From: DATGSL01 sp964645585
GTDB taxonomy: Bacteria > Verrucomicrobiota > Verrucomicrobiia > Opitutales > T3Sed10-336
Direction of reading: 5' to 3'
Assembly: GCA_964645585.1 (NCBI GenBank)
Contig: CAZYAN010000006.1
Span: forward strand, 1-64,000
Length of the DNA stretch: 64,000 nt
Shown: positions 1 to 8,186 of the stretch, one piece after another
Layout: each line of letters begins with the position of its first letter
How positions within the stretch are numbered: the first letter of the stretch is position 1
Position numbers and translations under genes: made by a program
Notes under the pieces: generated by a model
Seen by the model: only the letters and a program-made list of their open reading frames with translations
The model's database searches: none
What the model was told of the DNA's origin: nothing

Positions 1-88
1 TCATCGATTCCCGCTCCTTGCCGATCCGTCGAATCTTCGGGGAAGATTCGCTACCCGGAACCCGCATGAGGACTCAAGTTTCATAGAA

Positions 89-101
89 GAGAGAGAGAGA
101 G
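89..101. repeat. GA dinucleotide run
   Basis: Six and a half copies of GA upstream of the first gene. Simple-sequence DNA in a leader can vary in length, but nothing else here shows a regulatory role. Confidence 0.6.
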
Positions 102-148
102 CAGCAAGGGGAACGAAGGAAGAAACTTCTTTTCTGCCTGCATGGTTT

Positions 149-1813
149 ATGAATTTCTTCATTCGTGTGTATTCGTGTTCATTCGTGGTTAAAAATCTGC
201 TTCATCGAATTCGCGATTACCTCGCGGCAAACTGGCACGGCATCCTCGCCGGTACGACCGCTGGGTTTTGGGGTTTTCTTACCCTCGCCTTTTTCGGCTC
301 AATGATTTGGGCCGTTTCGAAGGATCCGTTCAAGCGCGACTGGTTCACGCTTCGGACGGAGAACTATGGCAAGGTAGAAGGTGTGGCGGTCCTGCCGAAA
401 CCGGTTCGGCCGGTCCCGGTGGTTTTCTTCGTTTATGGCGCTGGCGGGAGTATGACCACTTCCGGCAACTATGTCCGGCAACTGGCGGAATTGGGCATGG
501 CGTCGGTGGTGCTCGAATTCGATCCGGGGACGGATCAGAACATTTTCAACGAGCAGTTTCTGGCCCTGCGCGACTACGTGGCCGGGCAGGCGTGGGCGCG
601 GATGGACCAGACGGCGTGGATCGGTCTCAGCCGCGGCGCGCAGCAGACCGGCGCGTTTTTGGTCGAGTACCCGGAAGCGGCTCCGCGGCTGTACGTTCGC
701 GTCGGGGGCGGGGATTTTGAGCCGGGGGATTCGCTGGCGGAAAGCCCACTCGAGCGGGTTCTCCTTGTGCATGGCGAAAACGATGCGGTTTTTCCGCTCC
801 AAATCGTCGAAGAGACACTGAGGCGACTCGAAACGGCGGAAATTCCCTCCGAACTGCGGGTGCTGCCGGGGCAGGGGCACGCGTTCGGAATGGACCGGCG
901 TGTGGTTATCCGGGCGATCGGCGAACATTCGAAGGCGTTTTTGACGCCGGACGATCCGCTGCCGACGCTGCCGGTGACGAAAGATTTTTGGTATTTTCTT
1001 TGCGTCTTGCCGGCGTTTTTGTGGGGCGCCTTCTGGTTGTGGTGGCGATGGTATGGAGTGCATTTGACTGGCTTGAAGAGTAGGAAGGGGCTGAAGCCCC
1101 CACTCTTGCCTCTGCAAGGAGCCGCTTCGCCATCCGCTGCGCTTTGGGAGAAGGGGCTTCGGTGTTTGGCGGCGGTTTTCGCGATATTGGCGGTGGTGCA
1201 AACCGCTCTTCACCTCGGGACGCCGCGGTTTGGGGTGACCGCTGGGTCACTGGGAATCGGGCGTGAATGGCTGATTCCGGAGAAATGGCGCGAAGATTTC
1301 GACACGATCGCCTACGAGCCGTATTGGCGAGGCAGCCAGAAATTGAAAACGCTGCTGACGCATGTAGAGCTTTCGAATTACTGCGTGTACGAGCTCATCA
1401 ATTGGGAGATTGAGAAGGAGATCTACAATCGCTGCGTTCTGTCACCGATTATCGGTGCGGAAGATCTAGAGGACGCTGCGGAACTCGACTGGCGGCGACC
1501 GCTGTGGGAGTTTTTCTATCCGCGCATTCGGAAGGAGGATTTCACCGAACGCGCGGCGAAGATCATTGCGCGAAATCTTCGCGAGCGGGTGACAATCATC
1601 ACCGCCGATTGTCCGGACGGCATCGAGACGATCTGGCGAAACCAGTTAGCCGACGAGCGCGGCTTCCAGCGCATCTACGTGGCCGCGATGCGGTCGGCCG
1701 GTGTGCCGGCGCGCCTCGACCATCGCCAGCAAGCAGAGTTCTGGACCGGATCCGAATGGAAATCCGCTCCCGCCCCGGCGATCATCGTCTGGCCGGGCCC
1801 CGGGACTGAATAA
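149..1813 (+). CDS. Membrane-anchored alpha/beta hydrolase fused to transglutaminase-like domain
   Basis: A 554-residue two-part protein. After an N-terminal membrane segment (about residues 32-55) comes an alpha/beta-hydrolase domain of the dienelactone hydrolase or prolyl-oligopeptidase kind: the elbow GLSRG has Ser161, Asp212 sits in HGENDAVFP and His244 in GQGHAFG. A second membrane segment (about 280-300) follows. The C-terminal part has Cys near TADCPDG and an AMRSAGVPARL stretch, which is the transglutaminase-core signature. Substrate unknown. The linker at about residues 313-321 is encoded by a dispersed palindromic repeat. The ATG at 149 has no clear ribosome site and begins in repeat DNA; GTG at 167 or 185 are alternatives. 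Confidence 0.72.
   Translation: MNFFIRVYSCSFVVKNLLHRIRDYLAANWHGILAGTTAGFWGFLTLAFFGSMIWAVSKDPFKRDWFTLRTENYGKVEGVAVLPKPVRPVPVVFFVYGAGGSMTTSGNYVRQLAELGMASVVLEFDPGTDQNIFNEQFLALRDYVAGQAWARMDQTAWIGLSRGAQQTGAFLVEYPEAAPRLYVRVGGGDFEPGDSLAESPLERVLLVHGENDAVFPLQIVEETLRRLETAEIPSELRVLPGQGHAFGMDRRVVIRAIGEHSKAFLTPDDPLPTLPVTKDFWYFLCVLPAFLWGAFWLWWRWYGVHLTGLKSRKGLKPPLLPLQGAASPSAALWEKGLRCLAAVFAILAVVQTALHLGTPRFGVTAGSLGIGREWLIPEKWREDFDTIAYEPYWRGSQKLKTLLTHVELSNYCVYELINWEIEKEIYNRCVLSPIIGAEDLEDAAELDWRRPLWEFFYPRIRKEDFTERAAKIIARNLRERVTIITADCPDGIETIWRNQLADERGFQRIYVAAMRSAGVPARLDHRQQAEFWTGSEWKSAPAPAIIVWPGPGTE
158..190 (+). repeat. 10-bp period repeat (ATTCGTG x3)
   Basis: ATTCGTG occurs three times at exact 10-base spacing (161-167, 171-177, 181-187), each preceded by TTC or GT. 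It lies within the first codons of the open frame that begins at 149. This suggests that the encoded N-terminus is repeat DNA, or that translation really begins downstream. Confidence 0.7.
1085..1110 (-). repeat. Dispersed palindromic element, copy inside a CDS
   Basis: The complement of this stretch reads GGCAAGAGTGGGGGCTTCAG and then CCCCTT, with a GGGGCT/AGCCCC hairpin. It closely matches both arms of the inverted repeat at 22068-22125. The element is in frame inside the hydrolase gene and encodes part of its linker without a stop. Confidence 0.7.
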
Positions 1814-1832
1814 CCTATGGAGGCGCGATGGA

Positions 1833-1876
1833 AGCGGCGGCATCGTGCCGCTGAAGGGTGGACGGCAGTGCCGTCC
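1833..1876. repeat. Double hairpin, REP-like, between two genes
   Basis: Two adjacent inverted repeats: AGCGGC (1833-1838) with GCCGCT (1847-1852), then the near-perfect palindrome GGACGGCAGTGCCGTCC (1860-1876). They follow the stop codon of the upstream gene and could act as a processing site or weak terminator. There is no T-run, so an intrinsic terminator is unlikely. Confidence 0.5.
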
Positions 1877-2037
1877 CTCGCAGGACTCGGAATTCTCATT
1901 CGTCCCCGAAGCACCCATACGCCGTTGTTGTTACGGTCTTGCTTTCGCGCTATAATTAACGGCAACGCGAACCGCGGCGGGACCGAACGCCAAGCGGATC
2001 GAGGGAATCCATTGACCAGCCGCCGTATTCCGCAGCG

Positions 2038-3570
2038 ATGCCTGACGAATCCGCCAGAAGCGAACTTGGACGAAAAACCGCAACCGGCTTTGCCTGGCTC
2101 CTGCTGCAGACGCTGAGCGTGAAGCTCGCAACGGTGGCCGGACAGATTGTCCTCGCCTGGCTGCTCGCTCCCGAGGATTTCGGTCTGATCGCGCTGGCTT
2201 ACTCCGTTGTCAGCTTTCTCACGATCTTTCAGGCGTCTGGACTGCGGGAGATTCTGATCCAGCGTGAGCGTGAGTTTTCCCGGCTCGTTTCGCCCGCGTT
2301 CTGGCTGTCGCTCCTGATCGGCGGAGCGGTTTCTCTGATGATCGTCGCGGCCGCGCCATGGGCCGCGCGGATATACAACGAGCCGGAACTGCCCGGGCTC
2401 CTTTTGGTCCTGGCGGTTTTCACGTTCATTTCCAATCTCGAAAATATCCCGACCGCGCATCTGCAAAACCAGATGCGCTTCCGCGCGATCTCGACTCTCG
2501 GCATCTTTCAGGGCGTCGCGCAAATCGCGTTGAGCGTGGCTCTCGCCGCGGCCGGTTTTGGCGCTTACAGCTTTTTGCTTCCGCTGCCGTTCGTCGTCGC
2601 CATCAAGGTCGCGATTCTTTGGCGGCTCGCCCGGCCGCCGGTGCGCTGGCGGTTCGGGATTCGCGAGTGGCCGATGCTCTTGAAGTCGAGCGGCCTGCTG
2701 GTCGCTTCGGCATTTTTCCTTGGTATCAATGTGCATGGCGCGAGCGTCGTTCTCGGCTTGTTTCACTCCGCGCAGGTCGTCGGAATCTACTTCTTCGCCT
2801 GGCACCTTTCTCAACAGGTGCAAACCCTGTTGGCGGTCAATTTGGCGCACGTGCTTCTGCCGTCATTCAGCAAGCTGCAAGGCGATCCCGGTCGCCAGCA
2901 CGTCGCTTTTCTCCGCGCGAGCAAAATGCTGATGATCCTCGGCGCGCCGGCGTCGTTCGCTGTCGCCGCGGCGGCCGAGCCCGCCATCCGGCTCGTCTTC
3001 GATCCGCGCTGGGCCAGCGCGATTCCGGTCGTGCAGGCGCTCGCGATCGGCACGGGTTTTACGATCACCACGATTGTCACTCTCAGTTTTCTCAAGGCGC
3101 AAGGGCGGTTTCAGTTGCATCTCTGGGTCTCCTGTTTTCGGGCCGGTGTTTTCTTGGTTCTGATCTCCGCGGCCGCGGCGAACGGAGGCGCGCTCGCGGC
3201 CGGCATCGGCGCGGCGGCCGCGATGATCATTTACTCCCCGGCAATTATGTATGCCAGCATCCGGCGGGCCGGACTCGGCTGGCGCGCTGTCTGGAACGTC
3301 TACGCGGCCCCGGTCGGCAGCAGCGCCGTCGCGTGCGGGGCCGGCGTCGCCCTGGCGTCGCTTCTGCCGGATATCACTGGCGGCAATCTTCTCCGAGTCG
3401 CAGTCACGCTTTTCACAGCAGGTCTTTTTTACCTGCCGCTGATCCGCCTGACGGCGCGCGAAGAGTGCGACGAACTTCTCGAACGGACGCTCGGTTTCCT
3501 TCCGGCCCGCTGGCGACGCCTGTTTCCCATTCGTCCGGCACCCCTTGAGAAAGCCGGTCTCCATCGATAA
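2038..3570 (+). CDS. Polysaccharide (O-antigen/exopolysaccharide) flippase, Wzx/MOP family
   Basis: A 510-residue integral membrane protein with about 12-14 hydrophobic helices. Its N-terminal stretch GFAWLLLQTLSVKL, followed by the AWLLAPEDFGLIAL region, is the hallmark of the polysaccharide-synthesis branch of the MOP exporter superfamily, which flips undecaprenyl-linked oligosaccharides across the inner membrane. No glycosyltransferase genes adjoin it, so the glycan is unknown. The ATG at 2038 has only a weak upstream purine site. Confidence 0.88.
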   Translation: MPDESARSELGRKTATGFAWLLLQTLSVKLATVAGQIVLAWLLAPEDFGLIALAYSVVSFLTIFQASGLREILIQREREFSRLVSPAFWLSLLIGGAVSLMIVAAAPWAARIYNEPELPGLLLVLAVFTFISNLENIPTAHLQNQMRFRAISTLGIFQGVAQIALSVALAAAGFGAYSFLLPLPFVVAIKVAILWRLARPPVRWRFGIREWPMLLKSSGLLVASAFFLGINVHGASVVLGLFHSAQVVGIYFFAWHLSQQVQTLLAVNLAHVLLPSFSKLQGDPGRQHVAFLRASKMLMILGAPASFAVAAAAEPAIRLVFDPRWASAIPVVQALAIGTGFTITTIVTLSFLKAQGRFQLHLWVSCFRAGVFLVLISAAAANGGALAAGIGAAAAMIIYSPAIMYASIRRAGLGWRAVWNVYAAPVGSSAVACGAGVALASLLPDITGGNLLRVAVTLFTAGLFYLPLIRLTAREECDELLERTLGFLPARWRRLFPIRPAPLEKAGLHR

Positions 3571-3684
3571 ATGGCCGACGGCGCGTCACCTTTCATTTAA
3601 ACGCCCGGCCGGTCTCATCGATCCGCGCCCGCCGGGAAAAAGCCTCGCCTTTTTCTCCGCGTCCTTTGGCATGCGGAGAACCGA

Positions 3685-4344
3685 ATGATTCCACTCTTCG
3701 ATAACAATCAGCGGCGCCGGACACCGGTCATCACGGTGACTTTGATCGCGGCCAACGCGACCGTTTTCTTTTATCAGGTTTTCCTGCTCACACAGGGACG
3801 GATCGAAGGGTTCGTGCATGAGTACGCGTTTACGCCGGCCCTGTTTGTGAAGCATCCGATAGAATCAGCCGGGACGATCGTGACGGCGATGTTTCTGCAC
3901 GGAAGCTGGCTCCACCTGCTGTTCAACATGTGGTTTCTCTGGCTGTTTGGAAACATGGTCGAGAGCCGCGTCGGGTCCGTTCGCTACCTGCTCCTTTACC
4001 TCCTGAGCGGGGTCGGCGCGACCGTCGCGCAGTTCGCGGTGATGCCATTTTCCTCGATCCCGATGCTCGGGGCGAGCGGCGCGATCGCCGGCGTCCTCGG
4101 CGCGTACCTCATCTTTTTTCCGCGCGCGATCATCTTCACCTTTGTGCCGCTCTGGTTCGCCCCGATCATTCCGGTTCCGGCTTTTATTTTCCTCTTCCTC
4201 TGGTTTGTTCTGCAAATCTGGCAAGGCATCGGAGCCATGCTTTCCGCCGAACAAGGAGGCGGAGTTGCCTGGTGGGCGCACTTTGGAGGCTTCGTCGCCG
4301 GTTATGTCATCTCCCGGCGAATGAAGGCGAAGCGCGGAAGGTAA
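3685..4344 (+). CDS. Rhomboid family intramembrane serine protease
   Basis: A 219-residue membrane protein that cleaves transmembrane substrates within the bilayer. The full active-site pattern is visible: the His72-x4-His77-x3-Asn81 helix (HGSWLHLLFN), catalytic Ser131 in GASGAIAG, and His199 in WWAHFGGFVAG. About six membrane segments are present, the basic bacterial rhomboid core. GGAG sits upstream of the ATG at good spacing. No neighbour suggests a particular substrate. Confidence 0.93.
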   Translation: MIPLFDNNQRRRTPVITVTLIAANATVFFYQVFLLTQGRIEGFVHEYAFTPALFVKHPIESAGTIVTAMFLHGSWLHLLFNMWFLWLFGNMVESRVGSVRYLLLYLLSGVGATVAQFAVMPFSSIPMLGASGAIAGVLGAYLIFFPRAIIFTFVPLWFAPIIPVPAFIFLFLWFVLQIWQGIGAMLSAEQGGGVAWWAHFGGFVAGYVISRRMKAKRGR

Positions 4345-4437
4345 CGGGAAATGTCCGGTTCCCTCCCCGTCGCCGGATGGTCCCCGAAAGGTTGACTCCC
4401 GCAGGCGTCCGCCCTGAAAATCGGGCGAAAGCCGATT

Positions 4438-5919
4438 ATGTGGATACGAAGCCTTCTTGCCGCCTTTGCCCTGACTTTTTCCGCGGTTGCCGGACTGACA
4501 CTCGCGCCGCTCGCGGGACGAAGCGACGATACCGATCCCGCGTCGCAATTCGTCATCGGCACCGACATGGTCGTGGTCGTTCATGATGATCTCTGGCCGC
4601 GCTTCAATTGGGCGGCGTTCGATCAGGACAAAGTCGTCAGCTGGGCGAACTTCCAGTACAGCATCTACTGGAACGCGGACAAGGAACTGACGATTGTCCG
4701 GCGAAACCTCGAAACCGACCGAATCCAAACGCTGGTTTTTCCGATGTATGTTCTCGGCGCCGGCGGTCCGAAAAATGCCGAGCAAGACGGCCACCGCAAT
4801 ACCGTCATCGGAATCAGCCCCGGTGACGGACGCCTGCATTTCTCGTGGGACCATCACGTCAATCCGCTCCATTACGCGCGTTCCCGGGCCGGGTTTATCA
4901 CCGACCCGCCGGAAGTTATGACACTCGCCGATTTTGAGCCTGAGCAGCCGATCACCGCGGACGCTCCTCCCGGCGCGACCTACCCGCGGTTCTTCAACGA
5001 CCGGGACGAAAACCTCTACTTTCTGTACCGAAGAGGCGTGAGCGGAAACGGCGACATCGTTTACTTTTCCTACGACCACGAAAGCGGCACTTGGTCAATG
5101 AACCCGGCATACATTCTTGGAAGAGAAGGTGTGTATCCAGATTGGGAGGACAGCCAGTCCCGAAACGCGTATCTGCACGACGTTCTCTATGACAATCGCA
5201 ACCGTCTGCACCTCACGTGGGTCTATCGGGAAAAATCAGCTTCCTGGGCAAGCAATCACGATCTCCACTATGCGTTCAGCGACGACCGCGGTCTGTCGTG
5301 GCACAACAATGCTGGCGAAGCCATCGCCGATACGCGCAAGGGCGAATCGGTCGTAATCGACAGCCCCGGCATTCGGGTGCGGAAAATTCCCGTTTATTCC
5401 TGGCTCATGAACCAGTGCGGAATGACCATTGACTCGCGAAATCGTCCGCATATCGCCACGTTCCATCTCGATGAGCCGTTCATTCCGGAGAAACTCGCGC
5501 ACAATCCCCCGCGCGAGGCGGCGGACCAGCTCCGCTATTACCACTATTGGCGTACAGAATCAGGCGAATGGCTTCGCAGTGATCCGCTGCCGATGATCGG
5601 CGGCCGCCGCCGGCCGGCAATCGTCACTGGACCCGGCGACGAAGTCATCATCTATTTCAGCACCGTTCACGGCTTCTTCGCCCACATTGCCTTGCCGGAA
5701 GATCAGTATCGCGCGTGGCGCACCATCCGCCTGACAGGTCCGGATTTTCGCGTCAACGACCTCTCGAAACCGGACCGCCGGCGCCTGCGCGAGGAAAACA
5801 TTCTCTCCTTTACCGCCGACCCGAAAGGGAGGCAAAACGGAAGCGGGTTCGCGTTCCTTGATTTTGACCTCGGACGGATTCTCAATCCGAAATCTGAAAT
5901 CCAAAATCCAAAATTTTAA
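4438..5919 (+). CDS. Secreted BNR_4 repeat protein, possible polysaccharide lyase relative
   Basis: A 493-residue exported protein with a signal peptide (about residues 1-27). Its blocks DHHVNPLHYARS, YPRFFNDRDENLYFLYR and GVSGNGDIVYFSY are typical of the BNR_4 seven-bladed propeller family. Ulvan lyases of families PL24 and PL25 share this fold, so a sugar-polymer lyase role is possible but unproven. The last dozen codons and the stop lie in a 7-bp period repeat, making the C-terminal tail (NPKSEIQNPKF) repeat-derived. A TTGACT box at 4392 may be part of the promoter. Confidence 0.78.
   Translation: MWIRSLLAAFALTFSAVAGLTLAPLAGRSDDTDPASQFVIGTDMVVVVHDDLWPRFNWAAFDQDKVVSWANFQYSIYWNADKELTIVRRNLETDRIQTLVFPMYVLGAGGPKNAEQDGHRNTVIGISPGDGRLHFSWDHHVNPLHYARSRAGFITDPPEVMTLADFEPEQPITADAPPGATYPRFFNDRDENLYFLYRRGVSGNGDIVYFSYDHESGTWSMNPAYILGREGVYPDWEDSQSRNAYLHDVLYDNRNRLHLTWVYREKSASWASNHDLHYAFSDDRGLSWHNNAGEAIADTRKGESVVIDSPGIRVRKIPVYSWLMNQCGMTIDSRNRPHIATFHLDEPFIPEKLAHNPPREAADQLRYYHYWRTESGEWLRSDPLPMIGGRRRPAIVTGPGDEVIIYFSTVHGFFAHIALPEDQYRAWRTIRLTGPDFRVNDLSKPDRRRLREENILSFTADPKGRQNGSGFAFLDFDLGRILNPKSEIQNPKF
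5884..5918 (+). repeat. Heptanucleotide array, 5 units
   Basis: Five consecutive 7-mers: AATCCGA, AATCTGA, AATCCAA, AATCCAA, AATTTTA. The array forms the 3' end of the BNR_4 gene, including part of its stop codon. It is one of five arrays with the same period in this window. Confidence 0.75.
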
Positions 5920-5925
5920 CCGCCC

Positions 5926-6381
5926 ATGTCCGTCCACATTTACCGGTATGGCGAAAGCGCGAAGCTGCCTGGTCTTTCCATCGGTGTCACTCGGCAGCCG
6001 CCACGCGGCGTCCGCAAGGAGGATCGCGCGGCCCGCGGGTATTTTGATCTGTGGCTGCCTATGCTTGGTCCGAGTCGCGAACTCCTGAGTGCATTTCGAA
6101 AGAAGGAGATCCCGTTTTCGGTTTTTGCCAGACGTTATCAAGCGGAAATGAAACGGACCGAACCGAGCCAAGTGATTGCCCTGCTCGCCGCGATTGCCCA
6201 ACGAAACCGCATCAATCTCGGCTGCTTCTGCGAGGATCCGAACCAATGCCATCGCACCCTCCTTCGCGACCTGATCCTCAACGAGCTTCCTTCCGCGCAA
6301 CCGTCCCAGCCGGAAACCGAGCCGAAAGGCGGCACCGCGCCCTGTTATCTCAACGAATTCTGGGAAGACGGAGACGCCTGA
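5926..6381 (+). CDS. DUF488 family protein
   Basis: A 151-residue cytosolic protein. The N-terminal half resembles DUF488 ('IYRYGESAK...GVTRQPPRGV'), and the conserved cysteine-histidine signature is present as GCFCEDPNQCHRTLL, followed by a conserved Asp/Leu helix. The molecular function of DUF488 is not established. It starts six bases after the BNR_4 stop, so it may be co-transcribed. The final 20 or so residues are Pro/Glu-rich and probably disordered. Confidence 0.8.
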   Translation: MSVHIYRYGESAKLPGLSIGVTRQPPRGVRKEDRAARGYFDLWLPMLGPSRELLSAFRKKEIPFSVFARRYQAEMKRTEPSQVIALLAAIAQRNRINLGCFCEDPNQCHRTLLRDLILNELPSAQPSQPETEPKGGTAPCYLNEFWEDGDA

Positions 6382-6429
6382 CGCCCGAGTACCTGCAGAC
6401 GGTTCGCAAGCAGCCGTTGCAGCTCTTGA

Positions 6430-7371
6430 TCAATCGATCGAAGTCCCTCGCCCCTCTCCGCCGCCCAACGCAAGTTCTGCCGCTCGCGCAAAGCTGCGGA
6501 TGTCGGCGATCCCGCGTCCAGCGACAGCAAACGCGGTGCCGTGATCAGGACTGGTCCGGAGATACGGGAGCCCAAGGGTGACATTGACCGCTTCCTCGAA
6601 TTCCACGGTCTTCAGCGGCCCGAGGCCCTGGTCATGATAAAGAGCGACAACCGCGTCGAATTCACCGCGAATCGCCCGCCAAAAAACCGTATCCGCTGGC
6701 TGGGTACGAGAAAGATTTGGATACGTTTCACGCAAGCTTTCAAGCAGCGGATCAATCCAGTCCCGTTCCTCGGTCCCGAGCATCCCGTTCTCCCCCGCGT
6801 GCGGATTCAGCCCGCATACTCCGATTCGCGGTTCTTCCTTTCCGTCGCATAAGCGAACGAGTTCCGCCGCCGCCGTGATCGCCCGTTGAATTCGGTTGGC
6901 GTCGAGCACGCGAACAACGTCGGCCAGCGGGATATGCCAAGTTGCAAGAGCGATCCGAAGGCGGCGTCCAGCGAAGGCCATTACCGGCTCGCCGCCCCAG
7001 CGAGCCGCGAAAAACTCGGTATGACCGGGAAAGGGGAAGCCGGCTTTCCGCAACCAGATTTTGCTGACGGGCGCGGTGACAACCGCATCGGCCTCCCCCC
7101 GCGCACACTGTGCGGCGGCTGCCTCAAGCGCTTCCATTGCAATTTTCGCGCCCTCCACCGACGGTTCCCCGGGCACGGCCTCAAATTCCGGCGCCCCCAC
7201 CTCCACCCGGGAGAATCGAGCGAATGCGTCGCATCGCGCGAGCCAGCGGCGCGGCCCGATCACCGTCACTCGTTTCCCCTGGCACGAATGATCCGCCGCC
7301 CAGCGCTCAATGATCTCCGGACCGACACCGGCCGGATCTCCGCAAGTGATCGCGATGCGGCGCTGGTTCAT
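6430..7371 (-). CDS. pdxA: 4-hydroxythreonine-4-phosphate dehydrogenase
   Basis: A 313-residue enzyme of DXP-dependent pyridoxal phosphate synthesis that oxidises 4-phosphohydroxy-L-threonine with NAD. The start MNQRRIAITCGDPAGVGPEI is diagnostic. The three metal-binding histidines lie in FPGHTEF, GLNPHAGENG and ALYHDQGLGP; SPDHGTAFAVAG closes the domain. An open frame extends further upstream, but the ATG at 7371 has GGGAGTGAG just before it and lies one base after the lpxA stop, so it is the real start. It is the last gene of the aroB-lpxA-pdxA unit. Confidence 0.95.
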   Translation of the reverse strand: MNQRRIAITCGDPAGVGPEIIERWAADHSCQGKRVTVIGPRRWLARCDAFARFSRVEVGAPEFEAVPGEPSVEGAKIAMEALEAAAAQCARGEADAVVTAPVSKIWLRKAGFPFPGHTEFFAARWGGEPVMAFAGRRLRIALATWHIPLADVVRVLDANRIQRAITAAAELVRLCDGKEEPRIGVCGLNPHAGENGMLGTEERDWIDPLLESLRETYPNLSRTQPADTVFWRAIRGEFDAVVALYHDQGLGPLKTVEFEEAVNVTLGLPYLRTSPDHGTAFAVAGRGIADIRSFARAAELALGGGEGRGTSID

Positions 7372-7372
7372 C

Positions 7373-8170
7373 TCACTCCCGGATATTCGTCGGCCGCGCC
7401 ACGCCGCGGCGGCTTTCCGAAAAAAATTGAAGAAAACTCCGTCCTTGGGCGCTTGCGGAAAATTCGTTCGATGAAGCCGCCGACGCCGCCGCTGCCTTAG
7501 GATTGGAACCATTGGCGTAAACCGTCGAATAGCAGCGCTTGATGTCGGCAATGACTTCTCTCGAAAAACCGCGCCGGCGAAGTCCCACGAGATTCAGTCC
7601 GACAAGGCGGTTTCGGTCAGCCACCATCGTGAATGGAGGAAGGTCGAGCGTGATCGCCGCGTGTCCTCCCACGATCACGCTTTCTCCGATGTGACAAAAC
7701 TGGTGGATGGCCGCGGCACCGCCGAGAAAGGCGTGATTCCCCACATGCACATGGCCGGCGAGAAGGACCGCGTTCGCCAGTATCACCTGTTCACCGAGAA
7801 CGCAATCATGCCCGACGTGGCAAGCCGCCATCAGAAAGGAGCGCGCGCCTATCCGCGTCATTCCGCCCTCCACACTCGACCGGCTAATCGTCACCAATTC
7901 GCGGATCCGCGTGCCCGCCCCGACAATTACCCCGGAGGGCACGGCCGGATCAAATCCCAGATCTTGCGGTTCGCCGCCCAGCACCGCGCCGGCATGAATC
8001 TCAACGCCTGTCTCGAGAACCGTTCCCCGGCGCAAGACCGCATGCGGTCCGATCCGGCAATCGGGACCGAGAGTGACGCCGTCTTCAATAACTGAATACG
8101 GCCCAATTTCGCAGCCCTCGGGCACGGTGACCGAGTCGCCTACGATCGCGGTTGGATGGATATTCGCCAT
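7373..8170 (-). CDS. lpxA: Acyl-ACP--UDP-N-acetylglucosamine O-acyltransferase
   Basis: A 265-residue left-handed beta-helix acyltransferase that performs the first step of lipid A synthesis. Hexapeptide repeats run through residues 1-190. The catalytic base is His121 in HVGHDC, equivalent to His125 of E. coli LpxA, and the C-terminal helical part ends with the family's SESRRGVARP-like stretch. No lpxD, lpxC or fabZ adjoins it; instead it sits between an unknown gene and pdxA. Its presence implies a lipid A-containing outer membrane. Confidence 0.95.
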   Translation of the reverse strand: MANIHPTAIVGDSVTVPEGCEIGPYSVIEDGVTLGPDCRIGPHAVLRRGTVLETGVEIHAGAVLGGEPQDLGFDPAVPSGVIVGAGTRIRELVTISRSSVEGGMTRIGARSFLMAACHVGHDCVLGEQVILANAVLLAGHVHVGNHAFLGGAAAIHQFCHIGESVIVGGHAAITLDLPPFTMVADRNRLVGLNLVGLRRRGFSREVIADIKRCYSTVYANGSNPKAAAASAASSNEFSASAQGRSFLQFFSESRRGVARPTNIRE

Positions 8171-8186
8171 GTCGATTACGCGGACC

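Noticed and set aside
1817..2116. Possible small gene between the hydrolase and flippase genes
   Set aside because: It contains the hairpin repeats, overlaps the flippase start and has no plausible protein features.
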